A stretch of 64,000 bases of DNA from Episyrphus balteatus (taxonomy: Eukaryota; Arthropoda; Insecta; Diptera; Syrphidae): positions 77,624,867 through 77,688,866 of the forward strand of contig NC_079136.1 in NCBI RefSeq assembly GCF_945859705.1, given 5' to 3'. Made by a program: the position numbers and the translations under genes. Shown in pieces: positions 24,301 to 36,500 of the stretch (position 1 is its first letter; each line of letters opens with the position of its first letter). The notes beneath the pieces were generated by a model. That model saw nothing but the letters and a program-made list of their open reading frames with translations, was not told the DNA's origin and ran no database searches.

Positions 24301-27300
24301 GTTCGAAAGGGTTAAAGCCACATGGATTTTATTTGTTTTTATTTATCAAAAATAAAAGTCAAAAGGAAATTTGCTGTTATTGAGTTTGAGTATTTATGTT
24401 CAACAAGCTTTAGTAATCGATTCTCTGCTGTGTAAACTGTGACAAATGGACGAACCTTCATCACATCAATGTCATCCATTTCAAAAAATTCTTTGGTGTA
24501 TTCCGGTGGGAAACTTTCTTTTAAAAGTTGATTCGAATGTTTCTAATCTGTTTGAATATAATCATACAAGAATACAAATTATGTATTTATAATGCGATGA
24601 AAAAATTGTTTTAAAACAAGGTTTTCTGTACGAAAAAAAATACATAAAAAAGACAAAACAACTTCGTAATCACCGGTAAGAAAGAAATTATAAAGAATAC
24701 TTTAATTGAAGTTAGAAACAAAGGTTGCTTAACTACCTGCGGAGGTTAACTCCACAAGCACTTGACAGTTACAAATATCCAAAAACTTTTATGACTGGAA
24801 GTGTTATGCGAGCGAAATTTAAATTTCTCGATTTTTAAGAACCCCCCAGTAGAAAATCTCAATAATGTCTTTAATATAATTACAAAGCTCGGTAAAATCA
24901 AAATTTAAATACAGTTATCAACAGCTAAATAAACGATGTTTCACTATAAGTAAGCAGCATTAATAATAAAGATCCAAGCAAATGCACCCTGCAGCTTTCA
25001 ACAGAGATTAAAATTTCTTAAATTTAATAAAAAAATCAGTTTTATCTCTACTATGATTGTTTATTCCTCAATTAAACTTCTCATTTAAGAAAATTCAAAG
25101 ACACAAATATAAGAAGTTGTATCATAAAATAAGCAAAAAATATTAAATTATCAATAATCCTATTCTGAACATGAAGAAGTTTTTTTTTTAACGACAAGAA
25201 GGAAATTACGGTTATTTAAACTAAAAACACCTTGTGACAAAAAAAATTAAAGATAATCTAGCACACAAAAATCAAAATAAGACAGAATAGTAGTTCAGTC
25301 GAAGCACTTGATTCCTTTTCATGAATAGATTTTATTTTAAAACATATTTTGTTCTTTATTATTCTATTGGTTAATCATACTACTACTTAAAAATATATGT
25401 AATCAATTATCGTGATTTAAAAGGGCCCTTGTCTGAACATGTCGAAAAATGAACGTACCTGTTGGTTATTTGGTCCTAAACCAGCACCACCACCAACTGC
25501 ATTGCCTTGGTTATTTCCACCAGCAAAGGCGGATAATGCATCTGGAATAATAGAATTAATTTGTTATTATTTATTCATTTTTATAAAGGAGATTAAACAA
25601 ATTTACCTCTAAAGTCAAAGGGGCTGTTGTTTTGGTTGGCATTGTCAAAGTTATCAAAATTTGGTCCGTTGCCATTACCACCAGGTCCACTACCGACATT
25701 TCCTGGGCCACCTTGTTTACCTTCTTGTTGATCCAACAGTGAATTCAACTGTTGAGCTTGCATGAATAATGTATTCTCTTGTTGGCGACGACGCATTTCT
25801 TCTTCTTGACGCAACATTCGAGATTGCATGTCATTTTGTTGACGACGTGCGTTTTCTTCTTCTCGAATTTTGAATTCTTCAGCTTGCTTTTCACGGTTTT
25901 CCCATTCCATCTTTTTGCGCTCGTTATCTTGTTCACGTTTGCGCAATTCTAGAAATTAAATAAAAAACAAAATATAAAACGAATTCAACTTTAGAAATTA
26001 AATTTATAGTTAGTACCTTGACGAAGCATTTCAGTCTCGTGTTCATAACGTGCATATTCCATTTGGGCCTCCAATTTATCTTCTTCCATTTTAAGTTCGC
26101 GTTTCAATGCATCTTGTTTTGATTTGAACAATTCGTATAACTGCTTCCATCTTGTTCCATACTCGTGCTCAAATGAATCAACTTCTGCAAATCTTGGTCC
26201 AACGCCACGTTCATGATTGTATTCTTGTGTTTTTTTATTCATTGACTTGTCTGGGAGACCATCTGGGTCCTCATTTATCTCAAATGGCTCTACAACACAT
26301 GGTCGAAGTGATGCCGTTAAGAAGAAACATTTATCGCCGCATAGACGAAGTGCTGCATTTGCCGAAGATTTCTTGGCAAATTCAATGATACCCTCACCAG
26401 TGTGTTTTCCGCGATCATCAACAATAATATTGGCCTTTTCAACTGGTCCGAAAATTTCAAATGATCTATATAGCAATTCATTAGAAACAAATGGACTCAA
26501 GTTCTTTACACGAAGGATGGTGGCGTTGGGTGCAAAGCGAACACGAAGTGTACGACCTTTGCGCATTGTTCCGTCTAAACCACGCTTTGCTTTTTCGGCA
26601 TTTGGATGATAATCCAATTTTAAGAATGCAAAATTCTTTTCTGGATTGGAGAAAACTTCTCCAATCTCGCCATAAGGCTTGAACAGTTCACGTAATTCTT
26701 CTTCATTAATGTCACTTGTCAAATTTCCAATGTAAAGTCGATTACGACCCGAAAACTTAGATTCTTCACACTCAATTGGTGGCAATTCGTGGGTAGGGCC
26801 AGTGATGCTTCTCAAACGTTGTCCAATGAAGAAGTCTTCGTTGCGACCACCGCCTCCGCCGCCACCACCTTGGTTACCACCAAATCCACGACCACCACCG
26901 CTACGTCTGTCATTATTCATGCTGTTGCGGTTGTTTTGCATCATATTATCTTTATTTCCACCGCCACCCATATTACCGCCTCCCATACCACCGCCGCCGC
27001 CTCCCATGCTTCCTCTGTTATCATCTCGTGACTGATTGTTTTTGTTATCATTGTTTTGCTAGAAAAAAAATTTTTTAAATATTTTAAATTTTGTTTTTAG
27101 TTTTACTGGCTGAACAGAATGGAAATTCGCTTGTGGCAAAGAAAAACGCCGTGGTACAAGATGTCAAATAAAATCGCTCAAAATGTAGAAAAGATGAACA
27201 GAATTATGTGGCGCACTAAAATGTCAATTGCCTTGAAAAAAAAATAATATTAACTGAGCAACCACATTAGAAACGTCAAAAGTCATTGCGCTTGTAGCTT

Positions 27301-30300
27301 GAAGTAAAAGTCGACTCGACTTGTACCACAGCGAATTTCCTTGCCACAGCCACAGCTACGTATTCTGGCACCAATATACTAATTTCATACTTTTTAACTT
27401 TGACAGCGACACAAGACACAAGCCACAGACACACATTCTGGTCTACCAGTTACACAAAAACTAATTTTTTTTTCTTTCTTGTAAAGCTGAAATATTCAGA
27501 ACTCAATTTTAACAAAAAAAAAAAAAAAAAAAAACTGACCCGGAAACCTCAACATTGACGAGAGTTCAAAAAAGCCAATGTGGCACTCTTGACCAATGGA
27601 ACTCAAAATATAAGCTTTTTAAGCCAACCACTTCAAGATTTTGTTTCGGAGTTTTCAAAAGGAAAAAACAAACAAAAAATTGAAAAAAAAGTCTTAAAAT
27701 AGTCTCGAAATTGATGTTTGGGTTCTATTGGTTGGATATCCAAGATAAAGGTCTTCAGGCTCAGGGAAAATGACAGATTATCATATCATGCACTTAAAAT
27801 ACACGTTCAATTTTAAACATTGCGACAATTTGCATTAACTTTTAAATGCAAAAATGCATTTTATCCGTTTTTGAAGAACGTTAGAAGGATAAAACTTCTG
27901 CACAATGTATGTAAGACTTAACTACATCAAAAAATAACAAAATCGTTCTTGGCCGCGGAATGTCCAAGTTCCATGTGAATATCTCGAGAATTTGAATAAC
28001 ATTTTTGTTTCTAAGCCTTGCCTACATTTATGAATTTTTCTTGACAAAAAAAAATAACTTTTTTTGCTTGTTGGGCTCTTGTTAAAGGGTCTGGCAACCA
28101 TGGAATTTGTTTTTTTTTTTTAATTTTTAATTAAATCATTAATTGCAATAAAAAAGAGGAAAATTTAGAGGCATTTTTGGACAGGAAGATTGAGCCATTG
28201 GGCGCGGTTGACTTCGTTTTTTTTTTGCTATTATCTCGAAACTACCTTTTTTTGAAATACCATCGAGATCTAAAAAACTACGCATCTGATTGCTTTCCAA
28301 TTTTTGATCAACAATTTTGTATCTATTATCTATAATGTAGCAAGGATTTTTTGATTACTTAATTAATTTTTTGTATTAAAATTTGTCGATGGGGAGTCAA
28401 AAGGCCAAAAAAAAAGCTACAACATTGTAGTCAAACTACTTAAGAATAACCTGATTTTTTTTTATTATTTTTTTGTTCAGATGTACGGAACCATAACCGA
28501 GTATCAGATGGGACAACCAAAATAATGATGCCATTTATGTATGTCAGCTGACTCCGAAAGTCCGAGTTTGAATATGGCAATTCCTATTCTGATTTCGTTC
28601 GGGGCTTATGATTATAATTTTGTCGTATTCGTAACTGAATTTTACATTAATCGGGACTATGTGATAGAAGTGATTGGCCGTAAGCAATGTCTCGAATGTG
28701 AACATTTTAATTTACTTTTCTAAAATAAGGGTGATTATAAAATTTAAGGTAGATAAAATAAAGAGTGAATAAACAAAATGCCGTATTTCCATCTTAACAT
28801 ACATATTATGCAGAAATCGCAAAAAAGTGTGACAAAGTAAAATAGATTTGTATGAAATTCAGTTTTTTAAGAGTCATTTTATATAAGAAATAAATGCGTT
28901 TTAGCAGTTATCATCGAAGGCAACATTTCGTCGCTTTCAAGGCAAAGTGGCATAAGTCGGATTTAGCTAAATTTGAGGAGAGACATTTAGGGCCATTTTA
29001 TTCACTTTTGCTCAACTTGAAGAAAACTCTAAAGCTGGGTAACTTTTGAGTTCACTTCAAAACTACAGTTGAAACGCAAGTTGGAAATTTGTTTTATTCA
29101 CTAGTTTTAATATCAACTTCCCATTTTTAATTCAAAAGTAGGTCAAATTGCTGTTTTAACAATATCCTTGGGAAATTTGTGACGTCTAATGAAAATGCTT
29201 TCAATTTCAAATGCAATTTTGAACGTTTTGTCATTCTAATTGAAGTTTCTGAATTTTCTTTTTTTTTATTCATGATTTCAGAGGGTGGAATATTTTAACG
29301 ATTGCATTACTGCCATTTGAGAACAATGGGCCCTATCCAGAATCTCCGGCGGAATTTTGTTTCCCTCGGAATATTTTTTTCCTCGGAATTTTTTGTGCGA
29401 TGCTGAATCTCCTTCGGAATTTATTTCCATAAAATAATTATGACATTAAGAACTAGAATCTCAAGTTTAAGCAAACTTTTTGGGAGTTGAGAAAATCTAA
29501 AGTTGATAAACTCTAGATTTGAAAAATTGAAATCGTAAATTTTCAGTGAATAAAAACAAATTTGTAAGTTGAAACTAAAAATCCTCAAGATGAGTTCAAC
29601 TTTTAGTTCAACTTTAACATCACCCTTGAAGTTTTTTGAATCATTAAAAAATGATATTCGTTGTCAATAAAATAACAAAACTCAAAAGTTATAGGTAGGT
29701 ATACACATAAAATGGTATATAGAAAACGCAATATTTAAAAAAAAAATAGTTTGGAGTTATGCCGTTTCTCGAAGAAATAGAAGTATTTTCGAAATTGTTT
29801 TTTTTTCTGACTATTGAAAAAATTCCGTTTTGCACGTTATTAAAAGAAAAAACTAAAAATATAAAAATATTATATTATTATTTAAGTCAATTTTATTTAT
29901 TTAATGACGAAAAAGATAGAAAATGCAATTTTTCTAGCATATACGAAAAACATAAAAAAAAACTTATTTAAATTCTTCTTATTTAAATTAACTCGGTTAC
30001 AGAAGCGGACTTACGAACAGTATAATACGACAAAAAAGCCGAAAAGATGAAAAAATCTTACCGTGTTGCTCTTTTTTTATGTGACATTTTGTTAGTGCCG
30101 TTTTCTTCGAAAACACAAAACACAAACGATAACAGCATAACTAAAGAAATGCTATTAATGTATACAAAATGACAGGGATATTTGTGAAAATTAACAGCGG
30201 CACTTTTTCATATCTTGGAAACTAGAAGAAGTAGAAAAGCGCTGATAACACAGAACAAATGCGCTTTTTTTTTAATCAGTTCTGTGCTCTAAACTAAAAA

Positions 30301-31427
30301 ATGACAAATTTCGACTTATGCCACTTTACCTTGAAAGCGACGATTTGTAGTTTTGTCTTGAAAAGCATTTCATTAAAAAAAAAATGTAAAACATGAAAAG
30401 TGGAAATAAGGCTTTTTGTATTCACTTCTCAAATATTTTAGTTTATCTTTTTCGACGTTCTCGAATGCACAAATTGATAATCATTTAACAAGTTGAACAA
30501 ATGCTTTCAGGAGCAAATTTAGTATCCCAAACTAATTTTAGAAACATCCCATTTACTTTAGTACCTTGTCAATTTCGTATACCAATGCCAACCTTACTTT
30601 AAGTATGTATCAGTATCATCTGTATATTGACTTGAATAAAATGGCGGATAGCATCGATGTATCTGTATGTATCTTATCTAGTTCTAGCTTATAGATTGTG
30701 CTACTTCCAAAAACAATCAATGGAAAATGGCCGACTAATTACAAATTATGCGTTCGTACTTATTTCATATTTTATAGCACACAAGTTATAACCTTGATAT
30801 ATCCAAAGATCAAACAAATATAATATATTTTTTTCTCTTACTAATGCATAATGAATATTAATCACCCGGTAAAAAAAAATAATCAATCTTACAGAAACTT
30901 GATTTTTTTTTTATATATTTTTCGATAAGAAAAAATATCAGCCACCATTTTGTTTGCATATATACAGAAAAAAAATATATGTATTCACACACACTCACCT
31001 CATTTCTTCCACCAAAGTTTCTGCGACGATCTCTGCTTCTACGTCCACCGCCGCCTCCACCACCACCTCCGCCATTATTATTGCCAAAATTGCCACCACC
31101 TCCTCCACCGCCGCCACCGCGATTATTATTACCAGGGCCTTGGTTACCTTGATTATTGAAATTTCCACCTTGATTAAAGTTTCCTCCACCACCTTGTTGG
31201 TTTTGATTACCAAAGCGAGGTTTTTTCTCAACTGGAGGAGCATCGACATCGATTGGTTCTTGCTGCTGCATTTGCTTTTCTTGATCTTGCTTTTGGGGTT
31301 GCTGCTGGTTTTGGTGGGGCTGCTGGTGGGCATGGGGCTGTTGCTTTTGGTTTTGATTCTTTTGATTGCCACCCTTATTACGTTGCGGTAATGGATTACC
31401 ATTTAATCCTTCAGTTTTTGCTTCCAT
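18323..31427 (-). CDS. nonA: NonA, DBHS-family RNA-binding protein
   Basis: There are five coding exons on the minus strand: 30999-31427, 26017-27058, 25607-25948, 25459-25541 and 18323-18460. All have GT-AG borders and the phases join, giving about 677 residues (Drosophila NonA is about 700). In order: a Gln/Asn-rich then Gly-rich N-terminal region with an RRSRDRRR basic patch (about residues 1-215), two RRM domains (first RLYIGNLT...KNFAFLKL, second ILRVKNLSPFVSNELLYRSF), the NOPS segment, a long charged coiled coil (KRELKMEEDKLEAQMEYARY onward) and a Gly/Asn-rich tail ending KPWERRRRF. DBHS proteins (NONO, SFPQ, PSPC1, NonA) dimerise through RRM2, NOPS and coiled coil and bind RNA in the nucleus. 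In flies nonA affects vision and courtship song. The start follows AAAT and precedes the N-terminal repeats. The terminal RRRRF resembles the basic-aromatic end of the family. A second end is possible, in exon 4. Confidence 0.94.
19756..21232. mobile_element. Outer MITE hosting a nested hairpin
   Basis: The left end is GGCCTTTTTGCGAGTGTCGT, and the right end ACGACACTCGCAATAAGGGCC is its inverted complement with small differences. TGT flanks both sides (19753-19755 and 21233-21235). Sub-terminal TCGAT-rich segments in both arms are also complementary. Without the inner element the host is about 295 bp. Confidence 0.75.
19970..21151. mobile_element. 1.2-kb near-perfect palindrome (hairpin MITE)
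   Basis: Left arm about 19970-20557 and right arm about 20583-21151 are reverse complements of very high identity by eye, separated by a loop of about 25 bases (AAGCTTAAAAGAGAGAGTG in the centre). The main mismatch block is next to the loop (about 20499-20515 against 20625-20640). The tips read TAGCCCAGT/ACTGGGCTA, with ATA (or TA) duplicated outside. There is no gene inside. Transcribed within nonA intron 4 it would fold into roughly 570 bp of double-stranded RNA. Confidence 0.9.
21803..21995. mobile_element. pogo-like MITE
   Basis: The 193-bp element starts CAGTAGAATTCGGTTATAAC and ends GCGAATTCCACTG, flanked by TA on both sides (21801-21802 and 21996-21997). The inner TTATAACGAC and GTCGTTATAAG motifs are inverted. 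Tips of the form CAGT-GAATTCG with TA duplication are typical of the pogo group. A second, larger copy lies at 51915-52968. Confidence 0.8.
23961..23988. repeat. (GTAA)7 microsatellite
   Basis: Seven uninterrupted GTAA units lie in nonA intron 4. Confidence 0.95.
24339..24532 (-). pseudogene. Coding-like fragment inside nonA intron 4
   Basis: A minus-strand frame of about 64 codons without an ATG at its head contains the protein-like stretches SFPPEYTKEFFEMDDIDVMK and VRPFVTVYTAENRLLKLVEH, then a stop TAA at 24339-24341. The charge pattern is unlike the surrounding AT-rich DNA. I cannot name the family. It could be a remnant of a retrocopy, a cryptic alternative exon of nonA in another phase, or chance. 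Confidence 0.3.
25417..25541 (-). CDS. nonA: nonA alternative last exon (read-through of exon 4)
   Basis: If the donor at 25458 (CAG|GTACGT) is not used, exon 4 continues for 13 codons (VRSFFDMFRQGPF) to TAA at 25417-25419. That gives a product of about 645 residues lacking the Gly/Asn tail and the terminal RRRRF of the distal exon at 18323-18460. The choice between the two ends depends on splicing a 7-kb intron that contains a large inverted repeat. Confidence 0.6.
27115..27368. repeat. Inverted-repeat element in nonA intron 1
   Basis: Blocks CAGAAT, GAAATTCGCT, TGTGGCAA and GTGGTACAAG near 27115-27165 recur as their complements (CTTGTACCACAGCGAATTTC, TTGCCACAG, ATTCTG) at 27317-27367. It is probably a degenerate MITE about 50 bp 3' of the acceptor-side exon boundary, so lies entirely within intron 1. 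Confidence 0.5.
28749..30450. mobile_element. 1.7-kb inverted-repeat element with internal insertions
   Basis: CGTCGCTTTCAAGGCAAAGT followed by GGCATAAGTCG at 28931 is matched by its complement CGACTTATGCCACTTTACCT...GCGACG at 30311-30342. Outside this, GAGTGAATAAACAAAATGCC (about 28763) is matched by GGCTTTTTGTATTCACTTC (about 30412). The middle (about 28990-29660) contains further GGGCC-tipped MITE-like DNA, including a copy of the 17032-17168 family tip at 29329. The borders are approximate. Confidence 0.6.
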
Positions 31428-31911
31428 ATTTAATAAATTTATTTTTTTCTTTCTAAATTCTATAATACTTTTTTTTAATAATTACTGGAACGAACCAACT
31501 TTGACTTCCACGCTGGCCGACGAACAAAGAAAGAATGAACGAAATCAAAATGGTTCCCGAATAATTTACCGAAGGAAATGCCGCTACAAATTAAATATTA
31601 TTTTCAAATGTAGAGGGCGACTACGTAAAAAATGTGAGTTCAGAAAATAACTATTTTTATTATAACTAGGTGACTACATGATTAGATTTTAGGGGGCATG
31701 ACATGATCTTTTATCAAGGAGTGGAGTTTTGACGATTTTTCCAATGTGGATTCTTCTTTTTTATTGTAATCGTGTGAGAAAAAAAAGGATAGAGCTTTCC
31801 ATTAAAGTTCTCCATATAATAATATGCTGAAGTACTTGTTCCCATACACACTATAACGCAATATGCATTGATAGGGGAAGCTCTGGGATGTTTATACACT
31901 TTCAATGAGTG

Positions 31912-32137
31912 AAGCCATAACTACATTGGCTCAAAAAGTGAAAAAGTACAAAAGTGAACATTTTCAAACGGATTTTTGTATAGTTTTTCGGCCTGAAAAA
32001 TTAAAACAAATGAAATCTTATTTTTTGGTCTAATAAACAATTTGTATACTCTTTTTGACAAAACAATTGCGCTAGACAGAAAAAAAATATTTTCACTTTT
32101 GTACTTTTTCAAAAAGTGGTGTATGTAGTTAAGCCTT
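31912..32137. mobile_element. MITE with AACTACAT...AAAGTACAAAAGTGAA ends
   Basis: The left end AAGCCATAACTACATTGGC then GAAAAAGTACAAAAGTGAA is matched on the right by TTCACTTTTGTACTTTTTC...ATGTAGTTAAGCCTT. A solo right end identical over about 50 bp lies at 32845-32897. It sits in the spacer between nonA and B9d1, upstream of both genes. Confidence 0.7.
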
Positions 32138-32165
32138 GACTCTGACCATAGTGCCTGGCTACACA

Positions 32166-32193
32166 GTGATTTTTCAATCGATTGAAAAATCAC
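32166..32193. repeat. Perfect 28-bp palindrome
   Basis: The sequence is self-complementary without a loop: each half is GTGATTTTTCAATC and the centre is ATCGAT. It is flanked by GGCTACACA and by GGCTACACAC, so the palindrome sits between short direct repeats. It may be a protein-binding site or the remains of a small foldback element. Confidence 0.85.
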
Positions 32194-32423
32194 ATGCGGT
32201 GGCTACACACTGTTGTGCCCATGATACAATTACTAAAGATATGGCATTGCGCATGTTTGTTGTCGGTTTTCACACTTTTATGATCCTTGCTGACGTCACT
32301 GAGTTGAGGCAAGTAGGTATTTTTGGCAGGATTTCACTCTAATTTCTGTTGTTATTGCTTTTAGTATTTACTTTAAGGTGACATTTTTATTGATGAAAAC
32401 AACAGGTGCGTTTTTTATTACCA

Positions 32424-32522
32424 CCGGGCTTAACTGGACAAATAAAACGCATTCGGGGCTAAGCATTTTACATGTTAAATACAACAACACCTTAGCCCCG
32501 TGGGCTTACTTGTTAAGCCCGG
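32424..32522. repeat. Two nested GC-rich stems
   Basis: An outer stem CCGGGCTTAAC (32424-32434) pairs with GTTAAGCCCGG (32512-32522), and an inner stem CGGGGCTAAG (32454-32463) pairs with CTTAGCCCCG (32491-32500). Another GGGCTTAACG follows at about 32534. GC-rich stems are conspicuous in this AT-rich spacer between nonA and B9d1. Confidence 0.75.
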
Positions 32523-32844
32523 AGATTTCTCTGGGCTTAACGTTTTGAACAGTTTTAAATCTGTGCTACCAAACTATTTTTTTCAAAAATTGTTTAGAAT
32601 TTGTTTAAAAACGTGAAAGCTCACTTTCGGAGTGACAAAATGCATTTAACTAGTTTTAGTAGCATACATTTTTGTGTCTTTTTGTAAAACATACAAGAAA
32701 AATACAAGAAATACCCTAAAGCAAAAAAATGACAACTCTAAATTTTTGTTGTGTCTGCTGTTTTCGGAACATTCAATATGCAGTGCTGCCAAGATTTCAG
32801 GTTAAGCCCCAAGGCGTTTTGCTGAAGGAGGAATGCCAGGAAAA

Positions 32845-32897
32845 AAATATTTTCACTTTTGTACTTTTTCAAAAAGTGGTGTATGTAGTTAAGCCTT
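32845..32897. repeat. Solo right end of the 31912-32137 MITE family
   Basis: The segment AATATTTTCACTTTTGTAC through ATGTAGTTAAGCCTT is nearly identical to 32086-32137. No left end is attached. Confidence 0.75.
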
Positions 32898-33505
32898 TAC
32901 AGATGCAATGGTTGCTTCTGTAAAGCATTATAGAAGCAAAATTGTTAGTAGGGTTATACGTTACGAAACCTCAAAATTCATGCCCATGATTTGAACAACG
33001 CTCATGTCAATGTTAAAAAAAAACAAGATTCTTGGACAAGATGTCAGTGTGGGCATGTATTTTTCTGCCTCCATTTGATTTTTCAAGACATGTTCATGAA
33101 CCGAGCATCGTTCGCCAGTTGTACAAATATTTAATCCGTGGATCAAAAACTTTTATCTTCTCAAATCGGTAGTAAAACTGAGGTATAGCACTTTTTCAAG
33201 GTCCATGTAAGTTTTTTTTCGTGTTTTTTTCCTGTAGGCAAGAAAGAAAGAAACAACAAAAACAAAATGCTCAAAATAGCCCAATTACAACAAAGAAAAT
33301 CTTCTTTTTGTTGCTCATTTTGACGTTTGGTGGAAAGGCCCATAGACGCTATTATCTTCTTTTTTACAATTTTTGGAACTACGTCGAAGTTCTTTTTTAT
33401 ATATTATCTTTGGTTCAGATAAAGAAAACATCAACAAAACAAGCAAAATTAACAAAGAATTTGATAATAACTAATCTAGAAAATTATAAATAAAAATCAT
33501 ACAAA

Positions 33506-36500
33506 ATGACTAACGTTGCAAATATATGCGAATCAAAATCATTTCTTGTTTTTGCAACTGGCACTATAGAATCTGCAATTTTTCCGCTTGGCCCAGAAAG
33601 TAGCCAAGTATTTTGTCGCTTTCAAATTGTTGCTGGTAGTAACTGGAAACATATTTCTGGTGTAAACAATGGAATTTCACAAGCTGCTATGCCGAAACAT
33701 GCCAACGATAGAATTGTATTTAATATTCCATTTGAGTGTATTTATAAAAGTAACAGCCCTTTTGGATGTAAGTATTAATTGAAACACGTAGTTCTGTTTT
33801 TAAATAAGTTTTACTGAGTACCTAATTAACTTTTAATTCACCAAAAATTTTTTATTAGTGGGACAGCGTTGCCATTCAGTCAAAATTATGCCTCACTTGG
33901 AAAAAAATTATGCCTTTTCAATTATATTAGATGCATTCCTTCGGGAACATTTCGTCGCTTGTATGCTATCTTGTTCAACAGGCATGTCAAACTTGCGGCC
34001 CACAAAGAATAACTTTGCGGCCCGGCCCTGTCCACATTTTTATTAATTTTGAGTTTTAGATTATAATTTAGATTTTATGTTCACAGCTTTTGACACACAT
34101 GCACCTCCTTTTTTTCCTAATCAACAAATAAATATGGGACAACCAAACAAAATTGTAAATTTTATAAGATCTCGTGGCTTAAATTAGAGTAAGTTATCTG
34201 ATTTCTTAAAGTGAACTAGAAAGCGAATATTCTGAGTTAACCTAGAAACGATTTTGGGGCTTTGGAATTTTTTTAGTTTTTAATGATAAAAGTCTTTAAA
34301 CCAGCATGTCTTGCTATCTAAAATGGTTGCAGAGTTTATAATTCATGATACCTACCTACCTAGATGTAGCAAAACATTAATTGAGTTAAACTCAAAACTG
34401 CGAGTAAAATTCATAATAATAACGAATATGTAAACAAATGCAACATTCAAATGCAAATGTGCATTCAAATGCTCTTTTGGAACATCAGAAAAGATAAACC
34501 AGGATTTGACGTATCAAATATGCTACGCAAAAAATCTAAACTATAAAATTGAATACGAAAAATATTGTTTTCTATGGAATCAATATTCAATTAATTGTAT
34601 TTAAATTTGAACAAAATATTCTTTATTAAAAATGAACGACAGTATTTAAAAAGATTTGAATCGAGAATAAAAAATAATCTTAAACAAGTTTTGATATAAA
34701 CATAAAAACATTCTAAGTTAAAACAAACATAAACAAAGTACAAATTATGTTAAAGTATAAATTAACATTAAAGATAATTATTAATTGACTTCAACACTTT
34801 CCCTTGTTAATTGATTTTTAACATTTCAAAACAAACCCATTTCACTGCATAACAGTTTCAGTCTTGGACATGGAAGGGGTTTAGTCATGATATCTACAAC
34901 TTGTTTTTCGGTTGATATCTGTTGGATTTCGATTTTTCCTTCGGTTACTTTTTCTCTGATGAAAAAGTGTTTCGTGGCGATGTGTTTAGTTCTTCTGTGG
35001 AATTCTGGGTTTTGAGCCAATCTTACAGCTGCAGAATTGTCCACTTGAAGAACTGGAATTTCTTTTAATTTGACTATTCCTTCGAATAATCTGCATAGCC
35101 AAATTATTTCTTTCGCTGCTTCATTCGCTGCAACGATCTCAGCTTCAGTTGTTGATGTTGCAACCATGGCCTGTCTTTGGCTGAGCCAAGAAATAGCTCC
35201 ACCTGCATGCGTTATAACAACACCAGAAGTTGAACGCCCAGTGCTTTGGCATCCACCAAAATCAGCATCACTAAAACATTTTAGGATTCTGGTTTTGTCA
35301 TCTTTCTTGTATTCAATCCCTAAATCCAAAGTTCCAGCTATGTACCTGAACACTCTTTTGACTCTAGATACATCTTCTTTGGATGGATTCTCTAAGGTTC
35401 TTGACAAAAATCCTACTGTGTATGCTAGATCTGGTCTGGTTCCTAGCATTAAATACATCAGTGCACCAACTATTTGTCTATACGGAAAATTGTGGTTTTC
35501 ATCATCTACTTTCCCTGTTTTTGAAGTTTCTGTAAATTTCACAATTGGTGTAGAAATTGGCTTGCATTCAGAAAACTGAAAACGATCGAGGATTTTTCTT
35601 GCGTGTGCTTTTTGGCTTACTTTTATTCTTTCTTCATTCTGTTCTATTTCTAGTCCCAAAAAGAACGTCGCTTTCTTCGAGGTGATCTTGAATTCGGTTT
35701 TCAGTTCTTCGATGAATTTCTCTAATTCGTATTGATCAGTTGAACCAACCAGCCCATCATCTACATACAGCACAAGAACAAGTTTCTTTCCGTTTCTTTC
35801 CCTCATATATAAACAAGGATCAGCGTCACTAACTGTGAATCCTAGTTTAGATATGAAACTACCGAAACGCTTGTTCCAGTAACTAGAGGATTGTTTAAGA
35901 CCATATAAACTTTTCATTAGTCTGCATACCTTATCGGTTCCATCTTCGTATCCAGCTGGCTGTTTCATGTAGATGACTTCTTCTAAATCACCGTACAAGA
36001 AAGCTGTTGAAACATCAAACTGAATAAGGTGCATCTTTTCGCTAGCAGCTATACTCAAAACTGATCTTATAGTCCCCATCTTGGCTACTGGGCTGAAAGT
36101 TTGACAATAATCGATACCTTCTCGTTGGCTAAAACCCTTGGCCACTAGTCTTGCTTTGTATTTGTCAATGGTGCCATCTGGATTTTTCTTTAGACAATAT
36201 ACCCACTTGCAAGGTATTGCTTTTGCTCCTCTTGGCAAAGTTGTCAACTTCCAGGTTTGATTTTGTTGCAATGATGTCATCTCTCTTTCCATAGCTTTCA
36301 CCCACTCTGATTTTTCTTTGCTGTTGATAGCTTCTTGGAATGTTTCAGGAATTGAAGAAAAATTGACATAATCTTCCGCTGCCATGACATAATCATCCAG
36401 ATTTTTAGGTCTTCTTAAAGCTGTTCTATTTCTTAGATTTCTCTGGTCTTGTTGGTCTTCTTGGTTTTGTTGGTTTTGTTGATTTTGTTGATTTTGTTGA

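Larger units (their letters stand above)
18461..25458 (-). other. nonA intron 4 (7.0 kb)
   Basis: The intron runs from donor GTACGT (25458) to acceptor TTATTAG (18461). It contains the nested hairpin at 19756-21232, a pogo-like MITE at 21803-21995, a (GTAA)n run at 23961-23988, and a coding-like fragment at 24339-24532. The rest is AT-rich DNA without recognised content. Confidence 0.75.
27059..30998 (-). other. nonA intron 1 (3.9 kb)
   Basis: The intron runs from donor GAG|GTGAGT at 30998 to acceptor TTTCTAG|CAAAAC at 27059. It contains the inverted-repeat element near 27.1-27.4 kb and the larger one at about 28.75-30.45 kb. A pyrimidine tract and 24 A residues near 27511-27534 (on the + strand) are also present. 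No nested gene was found. Confidence 0.8.

Noticed and set aside
26152..27035. Several + strand open frames of 60-130 codons, some Pro- or Thr-rich
   Set aside because: They are antisense to the RRM and Gly-rich coding exons of nonA and exist only because of its codon composition.
30950..31456. Overlapping + and - frames, low-complexity Ala/Thr/Leu-rich
   Set aside because: Shadows of the Gly/Gln-rich first nonA exon in other frames.
33858..34046. 62-codon + frame after B9d1 exon 1
   Set aside because: It lies within intron 1 and runs into the terminal repeat of the hAT-like element; B9D1 continues at 41213 instead.
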